Shown here: piece after piece, positions 1 through 8,210 of the stretch
How positions within the stretch are numbered: the stretch's first letter is position 1
How the letters are laid out: each line of letters begins with the position of its first letter
Assembly (NCBI RefSeq): GCF_001816145.1
Contig: NZ_MDZB01000109.1
Coordinates: 62,001-126,000 of the forward strand
Source of the DNA: Hymenobacter lapidarius
GTDB lineage: Bacteria; Bacteroidota; Bacteroidia; Cytophagales; Hymenobacteraceae
Reading direction: 5' to 3'
Length of the DNA stretch: 64,000 bases
Translations under genes and position numbers: made by a program
Notes under the pieces: generated by a model
The model's input: the letters and a program-made list of their open reading frames with translations, nothing else
Database searches by the model: none
Told to the model about the DNA's origin: nothing

Positions 1-534
1 GCGATGCGTGGGCAGGCCCATCACCGTAAAATAGGAGCCTTCAAGCCGGCTGATGCCCACCATGCCCAGCCAGTCCTGCGCGCCGTAGGCGCCAGCTTTG
101 TCGAAAGGTTGGGCGGTGGCTATGTAATGGCTTATCTCGGCCGGACTGAGGGCGCGAAAATGAACGGTGGTCTGGTCGGAGAATACCACCTGGCGGCCAT
201 CGCCGCACCGCAGGCACACGGCCGTAAAAACGTCGTGGGCCCGGCCCTGCAGTCGGGTGAGCATGGCGGTGGCCTCGGCCACGTCGGCCGGTTTGTTCAG
301 CACATCGTTGTCGAGGCACACGATGGTATCGGCGGTGAGCACCAATTCATCGGCGGCCAGGCCCGGAATGTAGGCGGCGGCTTTGTGGGCCGCCAGGTAT
401 TCGGCAACCTCGGCGCGGCGCAGGTGAGCCGGGAAGTCCTCCTCTACTTCCAGCAGGCGGATTTTGTAAGTCAGGCCCAGGTCGGTGAGCAGCTGGCGCC
501 GGCGGGGCGAGTTGGAGGCAAGTACTAGTTTCAC
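1..534 (-). CDS. maf: Maf-family nucleotide pyrophosphatase (partial, C-terminus off the window)
   Basis: Maf proteins hydrolyse non-canonical or dTTP/UTP-type nucleoside triphosphates and are linked to septum formation and nucleotide-pool cleaning. Reading leftward from GTG 534 gives 178 codons without a stop. They include the N-terminal VLASNSPRRRQLL motif of the family, the central ADTIV motif (about residues 67-71) and GISRLEGSYFTVMGLP near the window edge. Family length is about 190-200, so only the last few residues are missing. The start GTG overlaps the stop of the DUF1015 gene by four bases (GTGA), so the two are probably co-transcribed. Which nucleotides it prefers cannot be read from sequence alone. 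Confidence 0.92.
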   Translation of the reverse strand, partial: MKLVLASNSPRRRQLLTDLGLTYKIRLLEVEEDFPAHLRRAEVAEYLAAHKAAAYIPGLAADELVLTADTIVCLDNDVLNKPADVAEATAMLTRLQGRAHDVFTAVCLRCGDGRQVVFSDQTTVHFRALSPAEISHYIATAQPFDKAGAYGAQDWLGMVGISRLEGSYFTVMGLPTHR

Positions 535-1883
535 GCGGTGGGGACTTGGAATTGTTCGGCAAAAAGATTGCCCGCTTCGTCCCCGGCAATGCTGCTGAAG
601 AGGAAGCCGCCGATGGTTTTGGGGTAAAAGAAGGTTGATTTGGGCGGCATCACCGCCCCCGAATGACACACGGCCTCTACCTCGGTCATAGTCACTTCGT
701 TGACGATGAACGCGGCGCGGGCCTCGCCGCGGTCCACGCGCTGCAGGCACTCGGTGAAGTTGCGCACGTACGCCACGCCCGGCCAGGCCCGCTGGTTATC
801 GGGGCCCACAATGCCCAGCACTTTTTCCAGAACGAAAAAGTGGAGCACAGTCAAATCCAGGTTCTTCACCTCATCAGTAGTGTCCCAATTTAGTAGTGCA
901 TGCGCCTCGGGCTTGAGCCGGAGCTTATAAGCCTGCCCGTCCAGGTACAGGCCGAAAGCCCAGCGTTTGCCTGCAATAATTTCCGGCAGGTCGTTGGCAT
1001 CTTCCTTAGGCAGCACGGTGAAATATTCCGCGAGGCGGCCAAGCATTTCTTCGCTCGAAAGGCCGTTCATATCCAGCAGCAGGCGGTGCGTGGCCAGAAT
1101 GCGCAGGTCGTCGGCCGCCGCATTGGTCAGGTACATCAGGTGATAGTTCCAGGGTTCGTGGCCGGTGGTATTGCCGGCGGCGGCCCGGGCGTGCCGGTAC
1201 GCCAGGGAGCCTTCGTAGCGGTGGTGGCCATCGGCCAGAATAACCTGCCGCGCCCCCAGTACCTCCTGGAAACGCCGGATAACGGCCGCGTTCTGGATAA
1301 CGGCCAACACGTCGCGGGCGCCCTGGTAGTCCTCCTCGGTCTCGTAAAGCGGCGAACGCATGGCCTCATCCAGGTAGGCTTCCAGCTCAAAATCCTCGTC
1401 GCGGTACAGCCCATGCGTGGCGCTGGTTTGTAGTTGGGTGCGAGCCAGGAGCTCTGCCCGGTCGTTCACTGAGGCCGGCAGAGTATTTTCGTGCCGGAGG
1501 ACCACGTTTTCGGCCCAGTCGTAGGCCCGAATATGGCACATGAAGCCCTTGCGACAATACTCGCGGCCACTGCCCGGCAGCCGGAAATACTGATAATAGG
1601 CATAAATGCCGGGTAGCTGGTCCTGCCGCAGTATGCCGGTGGCCTGCCACTCCTGCAGCCGGGCCAGAGCGGCCGCGGCCGGGTCCTGGGCCTGCGGCAC
1701 CGACAGGTGAATGGAGTTCAGCGGGTTGCGGTATAGTGCTTCACGCTGTCTGGCCGATACCACGTCGAACAACGGAGAAACGTACTCGTCAATGTTGGCG
1801 CTGAGCGTGGGGTTGTAGCGCCAGCCGCGCAGGGGTTGTATTTCGGCCACAGGGTCGGAAGGGTAATGTCGGAAGAAAAGCAC
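531..1883 (-). CDS. DUF1015 family protein
   Basis: A 450-residue cytoplasmic protein of the DUF1015 family, whose biochemical role is not established. The family signature ADGHHRYE lies at residues 217-224, and the conserved N-terminus (AEIQPLRGWRYNP, about residues 13-25) is intact. There is no signal peptide or membrane segment. The length is normal for the family, many members of which are 400-450 residues. It overlaps the downstream maf gene by four bases, which points to translational coupling. An alternative in-frame start a few codons inside is possible because the conserved block begins at about residue 13. Confidence 0.85.
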   Translation of the reverse strand: MLFFRHYPSDPVAEIQPLRGWRYNPTLSANIDEYVSPLFDVVSARQREALYRNPLNSIHLSVPQAQDPAAAALARLQEWQATGILRQDQLPGIYAYYQYFRLPGSGREYCRKGFMCHIRAYDWAENVVLRHENTLPASVNDRAELLARTQLQTSATHGLYRDEDFELEAYLDEAMRSPLYETEEDYQGARDVLAVIQNAAVIRRFQEVLGARQVILADGHHRYEGSLAYRHARAAAGNTTGHEPWNYHLMYLTNAAADDLRILATHRLLLDMNGLSSEEMLGRLAEYFTVLPKEDANDLPEIIAGKRWAFGLYLDGQAYKLRLKPEAHALLNWDTTDEVKNLDLTVLHFFVLEKVLGIVGPDNQRAWPGVAYVRNFTECLQRVDRGEARAAFIVNEVTMTEVEAVCHSGAVMPPKSTFFYPKTIGGFLFSSIAGDEAGNLFAEQFQVPTA

Positions 1884-1916
1884 GGCCGTAGCAGGAGCGA
1901 GGCCCGCGCGCCGCCA

Positions 1917-2567
1917 CTAGGGGGCCAGCCGGCTGCGGCGCCACGCCGTGCCGTCCAGCTCGTAGGCTATCCGGTCGTGCAGGCGGCTGGGGCGTCCCTG
2001 CCAGAACTCCAGGCGGTGGGGCCGCAAAATGTAGCCGCCCCAGTGCGGGGGCCGGGGCAGCGGGTCCTGTGCCCCAAATTCGCTGGCCATGGCCGTTTCC
2101 CGGGCTTCGAGCTCCTCGCGGCTGCCAATCACTTGGCTTTGGGGCGAGGTCCAGGCCCCGAGCTGGCTGCTACGGGGCCGGCTCTGGAAGTACTCAGTCG
2201 ACAGCGCCTCGGGTGCTTTTTCAACCCGGCCTTCTATCCGCACCTGCCGTTCCAGGCCGGGCCAGAAGAAGTTCATCGCCGCCAGCGGGTGCGCGCTGAG
2301 CTCCTGGCCTTTGCGTGATTCGTAGTTGGTGTAGAACAGGAACCCGGCTTCTTCGGGCAATCCTTTCAGCAGCACCACCCGCGAGGAAGGCTGGCCCGCC
2401 GCCGAAACCGTGCTCAGCGTGAGCGCCGTGGGCTCGTCTAGTTGGGCAGCTATGGCTTCATCCAGCCACACGCGGAACTGCTGAACGGCGTCGGGCAGGA
2501 CGTCGGCTTCGGAAAGGGTGCGCTGCGCGTAGGTTTTGCGCAGGTCGGCAAGGTGCGGGTCGGTCAT
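1917..2567 (-). CDS. pdxH: Pyridoxamine 5'-phosphate oxidase
   Basis: PdxH is the FMN enzyme that oxidises pyridoxamine or pyridoxine 5'-phosphate to pyridoxal 5'-phosphate in vitamin B6 synthesis and salvage. The ATG at 2567 gives 216 residues starting MTDPHLADLRKTY, the usual family N-terminus, so 16 upstream in-frame residues are excluded. Family motifs present are SSRVVLLKG (FMN binding), FYTNYESRKG, WTSPQSQVI and, near the end, LEFWQGRPSRLHDR with the substrate-binding Arg residues. The gene stands 33 bp upstream of the DUF1015 gene in the same direction, so it may head a pdxH-DUF1015-maf transcript. The many PLP enzymes nearby (HisC, the alpha-oxoamine synthase) depend on its product. 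Confidence 0.95.
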   Translation of the reverse strand: MTDPHLADLRKTYAQRTLSEADVLPDAVQQFRVWLDEAIAAQLDEPTALTLSTVSAAGQPSSRVVLLKGLPEEAGFLFYTNYESRKGQELSAHPLAAMNFFWPGLERQVRIEGRVEKAPEALSTEYFQSRPRSSQLGAWTSPQSQVIGSREELEARETAMASEFGAQDPLPRPPHWGGYILRPHRLEFWQGRPSRLHDRIAYELDGTAWRRSRLAP

Positions 2568-2941
2568 GTTTGGGAAGTCAGGCAATGCAACAACGCCTGC
2601 CAGGCAGGTCGTCAATCAAAATTCTGGAAGCAATACTTATCGGCCGGCAGCCAGCAATCCAGGGAACATTTTCAGGAATCCAATAGTCTTGGTAAACCAG
2701 GGAAAAACCTGAAATACTTTTTCGGCCGCAAGTTACTACCTTCTATAGGCCTGTTGCGAAGTACTGCGGTTTGGCTCGGTGGGCTCAGATATCGTATACC
2801 TGTTGCCTTGCGAATAACCACTCAAGAGGAAATGAGTTGCCGTTCCCCAAGCTCATTATTCTGCCAACACAACTTCAGCAGGCTAGCAACTGACAACCAG
2901 CAACAGACAACAATTCACCTCCTCCTTTTAAGCTCACTCTT
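2568..2941. other. Divergent intergenic region without a gene
   Basis: These 374 bases separate the leftward pdxH from the rightward yqgE and should carry promoters for both. I found no TAnnTTTG -7 box on either strand. Bases 2885-2913 are a degenerate short tandem array built on CAACTGACAACCAGCAACAG-like units, a low-complexity filler of the kind seen again before tyrS and rpmI. No open reading frame here has family features. Confidence 0.6.
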
Positions 2942-3499
2942 ATGCGGCCAGGTACCCTACTTATCTCGCGGCCCTTTCTGGGCGACCCCAATTTCGAGCG
3001 CAGTGTGGTGCTGCTGTGCCGCGATGAGCCCGACGACGGCACCTTTGGATTAGTTCTCAACCGGCTGTCCTCGCTCACGCTGGGCGATGTGCTGGAATTG
3101 CCGCCGGAAACCGGAGTCGCAGCAGCAGGCCTGCCCATCCATGTGGGCGGCCCCGTGGAACCTGATACCCTGCACTACCTGCACCGCCGTTCCGACCTGC
3201 CCGGTGCTGCCCACTTGGGCCAAGACGTGTACTGGGGTGGTGATTTTATGCTGCTACTCGCTCTCATTGGCAGCGGCGATGTGGCGGCCGATGAAGTGAG
3301 GCTATTTGCGGGCTACTCGGGCTGGGGTGTGGGCCAGCTGGCGGGCGAAATGCAGGGTCAGAGTTGGATACGTCACCCCGCAAGCGCCGGGAAAGTGTTT
3401 ACTTTGGCATCTGATGCCTTTTGGCGGGACATCCTACGCGAAAAAGGCGGCCGGTTTAAAGTCCTGGCCAACTATCCCGTCGACCCCCGCCTCAATTAG
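2942..3499 (+). CDS. YqgE/AlgH family protein
   Basis: A 185-residue member of the YqgE/AlgH (DUF179) family, a small cytoplasmic protein whose exact role is unknown. The N-terminal signature GTLLISRPFLGDPNFERSVV (residues 4-23), FGLVLNR near residue 35, and FAGYSGWGVGQLAGE (about residues 123-137) are the three family blocks. The length is typical for the family. It is transcribed alone, divergent from pdxH and 99 bp ahead of the DUF349 gene. Confidence 0.93.
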   Translation: MRPGTLLISRPFLGDPNFERSVVLLCRDEPDDGTFGLVLNRLSSLTLGDVLELPPETGVAAAGLPIHVGGPVEPDTLHYLHRRSDLPGAAHLGQDVYWGGDFMLLLALIGSGDVAADEVRLFAGYSGWGVGQLAGEMQGQSWIRHPASAGKVFTLASDAFWRDILREKGGRFKVLANYPVDPRLN

Positions 3500-3598
3500 C
3501 CTTATCAGCACGGGCGGTGCTATTTTCGTTGTTATATTCCATTCTTTTTTTGCTCTCTTCTCTGGCCTCCATCGCGGGGCCGGCTTTTACGAATTTTT

Positions 3599-6025
3599 AT
3601 GGCTGCTGAAGAAAACCCCACCGCTCCGCTTGCTGGCGGTACCGACCCTTCCGGCGAAGACCGGATGACCATTTTGCAACGCCGTCTCGCCGAGATTGAG
3701 GGAGGTGCCGCGCCGGCTTCGGCCAGTGAGGCCACGCCCGAAGGGCAAGTTGAGATGCCAGCCCAGGGCACGCCCGCCCTGCCCGCCGACCAGCCCGCCG
3801 GGGCTGGCACCGCCGAGCCCCTGGCCTCGGACGCCCTCTCAACGCCCGATGCCGGCACGCCCGAAGCTGCTGCTGCCGCCGAAACGGCCCTGCACGTACC
3901 CCACTCCGTGTCGGACAAGGCCCATCCGGTCTCCGCTTCGCGGGCCCGTGCCCTGGCCCACTACGGCGATGATTCCAGCATTGGCACCGAGCAACTGCCG
4001 GTCACGCCCTATCCCGAGGCGCTGCCTGCCGATGAGCACACCACGCCTGCTGACCCGGCGCCGGTGCCCGACCCGGAGTCGTTGAGCACGCCGCCCAATG
4101 CTACCGTGGAGGAGCAGGCCCCAGAGCTGCCCACCGTCAGCCTGCACGATGCGCAGGACCTGGATGATGCCCCGGAAGCCCTGGCCAACCTGACCACTTC
4201 AGAAGAAACGCCACTCAACGCCCTGCCCGCCACCGGCGCCGATGAAACGGCCGATGCCGAGCAGGAAGCTTCCGAAACATCTGAGTCCGTTGCGCCTGAC
4301 TTCACCGCGTTGGATTTGCCCGCTCAAGCCGCTTACCTGGTGGAGTTGATTCGTCGTCCCACGGCCCGCCAGAACCGCAAGCAGATTCAGGACTTCACGC
4401 GCCAGTACGAAGCCAACGTGGGTCTGGCCCGCAGTGCCGCCCGCCAGAAATTTGCTGAAGGCGGCGAGGGCGCCGAAGCCTTTGCTTTCCAGCAGCCCGA
4501 AGGCCAGCAGGAGCTGAACAAGGCCCTGCAGGAATTTCGGGAGAACCGCGCCAAGGACGCCAAAGCCGAAGACGCCAGCCGCGGCGACAACCTCAGCAAG
4601 AAGAAGGAACTGCTCGACCAGCTGCGCCTTTTGGTGGAAGGGGCCGAAACCAAGGACAGCTCTGCCAAACTCAAGGCATTGCAGGCCGAATGGAAAGCTA
4701 CCGGGGCCGTACCCCAGTCCGATAGCCAGGCTATCTGGGATACCTACCACGGTCTGCTCGATATTTATTACAGCAAGCAGGGCCGGTTCCTGGAGATGAA
4801 GGACCTGGACCGCCGCCGCAACCTGGAGGCCAAAGAAGCCCTCATCAAGCGGGCCGACGCCCTGGCCCAGGTGCCGGGCATCAACAAAGCCCTGGACGAA
4901 CTCACCAAGCTGCACGAGGAGTGGAAGCACATCGGCCCCGTGCCCAACGACCAGCGCGAGCCGCTCTGGCAGCGCTTCATTGCCGCCTCCGACGTGCTGC
5001 ACCAGCGCCGCAAGGAGTTCGTGGACCAGCGTTCCACCCAGGAAAAGGCCAACCTGCTGGTGAAGCAGGCCCTGCTTGAGCGGGTGCTGCCCTTCGCGGC
5101 CTTTGAGACCGACCGCGTGAATCTGTGGCGCTCGAAAACCGATGAGCTGCAGGAAATTAAGGTCGAGTGGGAAGCCGCCGGCTTGGTGCCCCGGGCCCAG
5201 GCCGATGCGCTCAATAAACAGTATTGGGCCGCTTATAAAGCTTTTTTCAACCGCAAAAACGAATTCTTCAAGTCATTGGACAACGAGAAGTCGGCGAACG
5301 TGAAAGCCAAAGTGGCGCTCATTGAGCAAGCCGAAGAAGCGGCTAACAACCCCGATGCCGATGCGGCCCGTCAGGTTATCATCCGGGTGCAAAAGGAGTG
5401 GAAAGACGTGGGCCGCGTGCCCGACAAGCTCGCCGATAAGCTGTGGCACCGTTTCCGCGCCGCCTGCGACACCGTATTTGACCGCCCGCGCCACGAGTCC
5501 CGCCAGCGCGACGAGAGAGTGCAGCAGTCCTCGGTAGAGCAAACCGCGCACCTCGATAAAATTGGCGAACAGGTGAATGCCCTGACCGCCGAGAACCCCG
5601 GTTCGCTTGAAGGCTACCGCGACATCGTTGCGGGGTGGTCGGCCGAGTTCGACCCCACCGACGAGCAGCCCGGTGGCAGCACTTCCGACCGCAGCGAGGA
5701 GCAGCTCGTGTCCTTTCTGGGCAAATACCTGGACCACGTGCCCGGCCTGAGCTACGCCGACCGGGCCGACTTGCTTTTTCAGGTGGAAGTAGGCCGCCTC
5801 AAGGCCCGTCCCCAGGCCCAGCAGCAGCTCACCCGCAAGGAAATGGCCCTGCGTAAAGAAATCAACGAGCTGGAGAACGACCACGCTACGCTGCAAACCA
5901 ACCTGGATTTCTTTGCCCGCTCAAAAAATGCCAACCAACTGCGCGAGGAATACCAGGGCCGCATCGCCGAAGGCCAGAAGCGCATCGAAACCCTCAAGAA
6001 GCAATTAAAAATTATTCGCAGCTAG
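3599..6025 (+). CDS. DUF349 domain protein
   Basis: An 808-residue cytoplasmic protein. Residues 1 to about 235 are low-complexity and rich in Ala, Pro, Glu and Thr, probably disordered. Residues of about 240-690 contain several DUF349 repeats, recognisable from recurring blocks such as LKALQAEWKATGAVPQSD, LHEEWKHIGPVPNDQREPLW, IKVEWEAAGLVPRAQAD and VQKEWKDVGRVPDKLADKLW. The last 70 residues are a charged coiled coil. DUF349 proteins are widespread but their function is not established. A strong hairpin terminator follows 32 bases after the stop. The long N-terminal tail is not part of the family core. Confidence 0.88.
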   Translation: MAAEENPTAPLAGGTDPSGEDRMTILQRRLAEIEGGAAPASASEATPEGQVEMPAQGTPALPADQPAGAGTAEPLASDALSTPDAGTPEAAAAAETALHVPHSVSDKAHPVSASRARALAHYGDDSSIGTEQLPVTPYPEALPADEHTTPADPAPVPDPESLSTPPNATVEEQAPELPTVSLHDAQDLDDAPEALANLTTSEETPLNALPATGADETADAEQEASETSESVAPDFTALDLPAQAAYLVELIRRPTARQNRKQIQDFTRQYEANVGLARSAARQKFAEGGEGAEAFAFQQPEGQQELNKALQEFRENRAKDAKAEDASRGDNLSKKKELLDQLRLLVEGAETKDSSAKLKALQAEWKATGAVPQSDSQAIWDTYHGLLDIYYSKQGRFLEMKDLDRRRNLEAKEALIKRADALAQVPGINKALDELTKLHEEWKHIGPVPNDQREPLWQRFIAASDVLHQRRKEFVDQRSTQEKANLLVKQALLERVLPFAAFETDRVNLWRSKTDELQEIKVEWEAAGLVPRAQADALNKQYWAAYKAFFNRKNEFFKSLDNEKSANVKAKVALIEQAEEAANNPDADAARQVIIRVQKEWKDVGRVPDKLADKLWHRFRAACDTVFDRPRHESRQRDERVQQSSVEQTAHLDKIGEQVNALTAENPGSLEGYRDIVAGWSAEFDPTDEQPGGSTSDRSEEQLVSFLGKYLDHVPGLSYADRADLLFQVEVGRLKARPQAQQQLTRKEMALRKEINELENDHATLQTNLDFFARSKNANQLREEYQGRIAEGQKRIETLKKQLKIIRS

Positions 6026-6057
6026 CCCTGCGGTAAAATTGCTGTTAGTCAATTGAA

Positions 6058-6094
6058 AAGAAGCCCGCCACATCCAGTGGCGGGCTTCTTTTTT
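6058..6094 (+). terminator. Intrinsic terminator after the DUF349 gene
   Basis: A perfect 14-bp stem (6058-6071 with 6077-6090), loop ATCCA, runs straight into a T tract. It ends the DUF349 transcript and separates it from tRNA-Thr. Confidence 0.9.
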
Positions 6095-6136
6095 GTCCGG
6101 GTCCGCAAATAAGCTGGCAAAAGCCCTTCCGTTGCT

Positions 6137-6144
6137 TACTTTTG
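6137..6144 (+). promoter_or_regulatory. -7 box upstream of tRNA-Thr
   Basis: TACTTTTG matches the Bacteroidota -7 consensus TAnnTTTG and sits 12 bases before the tRNA 5' end. I see no TTG at the expected -33 distance, so only the -7 half is supported. Confidence 0.5.
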
Positions 6145-6156
6145 TGGCACCTCAAT

Positions 6157-6229
<73 letters not shown>

Positions 6230-6241
6230 CGTGATGTTGTG

Positions 6242-6278
6242 AAAGCCTTGTAAGTCTTTGGATTTGCAAGGCTTTTTT
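6242..6278 (+). terminator. Terminator after tRNA-Thr
   Basis: AAAGCCTTG (6242-6250) pairs perfectly with CAAGGCTTT (6267-6275) and is followed by a T run. Confidence 0.85.
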
Positions 6279-6300
6279 TATGGTTAAAATTCTCGATGTG

Positions 6301-6384
6301 GCTTGTCATGCTTGTCATGCTTCGCAGGGTTCAGCATGACAAGCCTAATAAGGTCCTACGCAAGCTCAGGGTGACAGACTTTCT
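6301..6384. repeat. Dispersed intergenic repeat next to the truncated exporter
   Basis: Contains an 11-bp perfect inverted repeat, CTTGTCATGCT (6311-6321) with AGCATGACAAG (6333-6343), plus a partial extra copy of the left arm at 6301-6310 and an AGGGTGACAG tail. A related segment with GCTTCGG...GCTCAGCATGACG lies at 55676-55724 and shares the order of elements. It ends about 30 bases before recognisable EamA homology begins, at the breakpoint of the damaged gene. Confidence 0.55.
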
Positions 6385-6415
6385 GACTTGCCAATCAGCT
6401 TACGCGTGTGAAACT

Positions 6416-6910
6416 GCCAATGCCACATTTATCCTGATTGCCCCCTGGACGCCTCACGGCGTCGATGTCCTCGGAGCGGTTTATGCGCTATTAGCCGGGG
6501 CCAGTTGGGCGGCCTACATCGTTTTGGGTGGGCGCGTGGCAGCTGTGATGCCGGGCAGTGGGGCCGTGGCCATTGGGATGATTTTCGCCACCGTGACGGT
6601 GCTGCCCTTTACGATGGTTAGCGGTGGGCTGCAGCACCTTACCGTGCCCTTGCTTTTGGCGGGATTGGCCCTGGCGGCGTTATCGAGCGCGCTGCCATTT
6701 ACCCTGGAGATGAATGCGCTTGGGCGGCTCCCGGCCCGCACATTCAGCGTGCTTATGAGTATGGAGCCGGCCGCGGCGGCCCTGTGCGGCTTGGTATTCC
6801 TGGGCGAGCACCTGGGCTGGGGGCAGTGGCTATCGGTTGTGCTCGTCATGGTGGCCAGTGTTGGGGCTACTGTCACGGCCCCCAAGCGCCCGCCTCTTGT
6901 TGAAGTATAG
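6416..6910 (+). pseudogene. Truncated EamA/RhtA-type amino-acid exporter, C-terminal half only
   Basis: The frame from about 6416 to 6910 encodes the last five or so membrane helices of an EamA-family transporter of the RhtA (threonine/homoserine efflux) kind. The diagnostic block SSALPFTLEMNALGRLPART, then SVLMSMEPAAAALCGLVFLG and a final helix are clear. A full member has ten helices and about 290 residues; here about 165 residues remain and the N-terminal EamA repeat is absent. The frame stays open leftward to ATG 6296, but that part translates repeat DNA and has no transporter character. I infer a deletion remnant, possibly caused by the neighbouring repeat element. A half-size transporter that dimerises is a less likely alternative. 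Confidence 0.75.
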
Positions 6911-7059
6911 AGAGCCATACCCTGCTCACCACACTGTGGGGAGCTTGTTACCTTGCTCTCTGCTTGCTGAAAATTTCCTACTAACCGACCCGAAACGCGT
7001 ATCAACTACACGCTCTCGACTTCCCACTTCTTCTTATTTTAATACCCCAAATTTTCCCC

Positions 7060-7707
7060 TTGGATACTATCACTGCCACCGCCCTATTTATTGAACAGAA
7101 ATTTGCCGACGAAGGCAGTGGTCACGACTGGGCCCACATCCGCCGGGTATGGCTGCTGGCCAAGCGCCTGGCCCAGGCCGAGCCCACCGCCAACCTTGAA
7201 GTGACCGAGTTGGCCGCGCTGCTGCACGACATTGCCGACTGGAAATTTCACGACGGCGACTACGAAGCCGGCCCCCGGGCGGCCCGGGAGTGGCTAGCCA
7301 GCCAGCATGTGCCGGAGGCCGTGATTGCACAGGTGCAAACGATTATCCGGGAAGTGTCCTTCAAGGGGCTGGGCGTGGAAACGCCAGTGTCGTCCATCGA
7401 GGCCGCTTTGGTGCAGGACGCCGACCGACTCGATGCCATCGGGGCCATTGGCATCGCAAGGGCGTTTGCTTACGGTGGCCACAAGGGGCGGCCCCTGCAT
7501 GACCCGGTCATTGTGCCCGTGGCCCACGACAGCTTCGCCAGCTACCAAAAGAACGACGCTCCCACGTTGAACCACTTTTACGAAAAGCTGCTCCACCTCA
7601 AAGACCGGCTGCACACCGACGGGGCCCGGCAGATTGCGGCGCAGCGCCACGAATTCATGGAAGCTTACGTGGCCAGGTTCCTGGCCGAGTGGGACGGTGA
7701 GGACTAG
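7060..7707 (+). CDS. HD-domain phosphohydrolase (YedJ-like)
   Basis: A 215-residue metal-dependent HD-superfamily hydrolase. The HD motif set is complete: H in GHDWAHIRRVW (about residue 22), LLHDIADWK (His-Asp at about residues 53-54), and the later conserved Asp in LVQDADRLDAIGAIG (about residues 118-122). Such proteins usually hydrolyse nucleotides or related phosphate esters; the substrate here is not predictable. TTG at 7060 is taken as start because it gives MDTITATALFIEQKFADEGSGHDW, the usual family opening, and no ATG lies nearby. The gene appears to be single, preceded by the exporter remnant. Confidence 0.9.
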   Translation: MDTITATALFIEQKFADEGSGHDWAHIRRVWLLAKRLAQAEPTANLEVTELAALLHDIADWKFHDGDYEAGPRAAREWLASQHVPEAVIAQVQTIIREVSFKGLGVETPVSSIEAALVQDADRLDAIGAIGIARAFAYGGHKGRPLHDPVIVPVAHDSFASYQKNDAPTLNHFYEKLLHLKDRLHTDGARQIAAQRHEFMEAYVARFLAEWDGED

Positions 7708-7756
7708 CGGCACGTGGTGTACGGGCTGCGGATAGGCGAGGGGTGTTGCCAGCCAC

Positions 7757-7764
7757 TACCTTTG
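7757..7764 (+). promoter_or_regulatory. -7 box immediately before a small lipoprotein gene
   Basis: TACCTTTG, a perfect TAnnTTTG, ends five bases before the ATG at 7769. With the usual start 5-7 bases downstream, the transcript would begin at or next to the start codon. No -33 TTG is visible. Confidence 0.5.
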
Positions 7765-7768
7765 CAGC

Positions 7769-7999
7769 ATGAAGCTTTTCCTCCGCCTGGTGCCGTGTGT
7801 GCTGTTATTAGTCGTCAGCAGTTGCCGAACCTGTCCCATTGAAACCTGCCACGTACGCAAGGTGCACATGCACAGCGGCAATAAGTACCGGGGCCAGCCG
7901 ATATTCAAAAAGCAAAATCCCGCCATTGGCGAGAAAATCAAGACCCACAATCCCAAGTCGGGCACGCATTCCAGCGACAAGAGTAAGCCCTTGAAGTGA
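7769..7999 (+). CDS. Small putative lipoprotein
   Basis: A 76-residue protein with a lipoprotein signal: MKLFLRLVPCVLLLVVSSC, with Cys at residue 19 after a hydrophobic core, then a highly basic mature part (about 57 residues, His/Lys-rich, four further residues in a CxxxxCH arrangement at residues 22-28). I do not recognise a family. The likely location is a membrane-anchored periplasmic peptide. It has its own -7 box and a strong downstream terminator, so it is probably a real monocistronic gene. GC content is lower than that of its neighbours. Confidence 0.7.
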   Translation: MKLFLRLVPCVLLLVVSSCRTCPIETCHVRKVHMHSGNKYRGQPIFKKQNPAIGEKIKTHNPKSGTHSSDKSKPLK

Positions 8000-8082
8000 G
8001 AATGCCCCATAGCCGGTGGGCACGGCTTCCCTGGATTACGAGTTGAAGTTATACCCACCCGCGAGGAGCTGGGATAGTACCC

Positions 8083-8118
8083 AAAAAAGGCCGTAGCGCT
8101 TGTCGTTACGGCCTTTTT
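8083..8118. terminator. Bidirectional terminator before gyrA
   Basis: A stem AAAAAAGGCCGTA / TACGGCCTTTTT with A and T tracts on either side, downstream of the small lipoprotein gene. Confidence 0.88.
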
Positions 8119-8130
8119 GTTGTAACTTCG
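8100..8130 (+). promoter_or_regulatory. Probable gyrA promoter
   Basis: TTG at 8100-8102, 20 bases, then TAACTTCG at 8123-8130, one mismatch from the TAnnTTTG -7 consensus. This gives a leader of about 75 bases before the gyrA ATG. It overlaps the right arm of the preceding terminator. Confidence 0.45.
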
Positions 8131-8210
8131 CACGCATATAAAGAACCATTCACCTGCGGCTTAAAAGCCCCCTTTTAAGGGGTTTCCAGAAGCTGCCTAT
8201 AAACCCCCAA

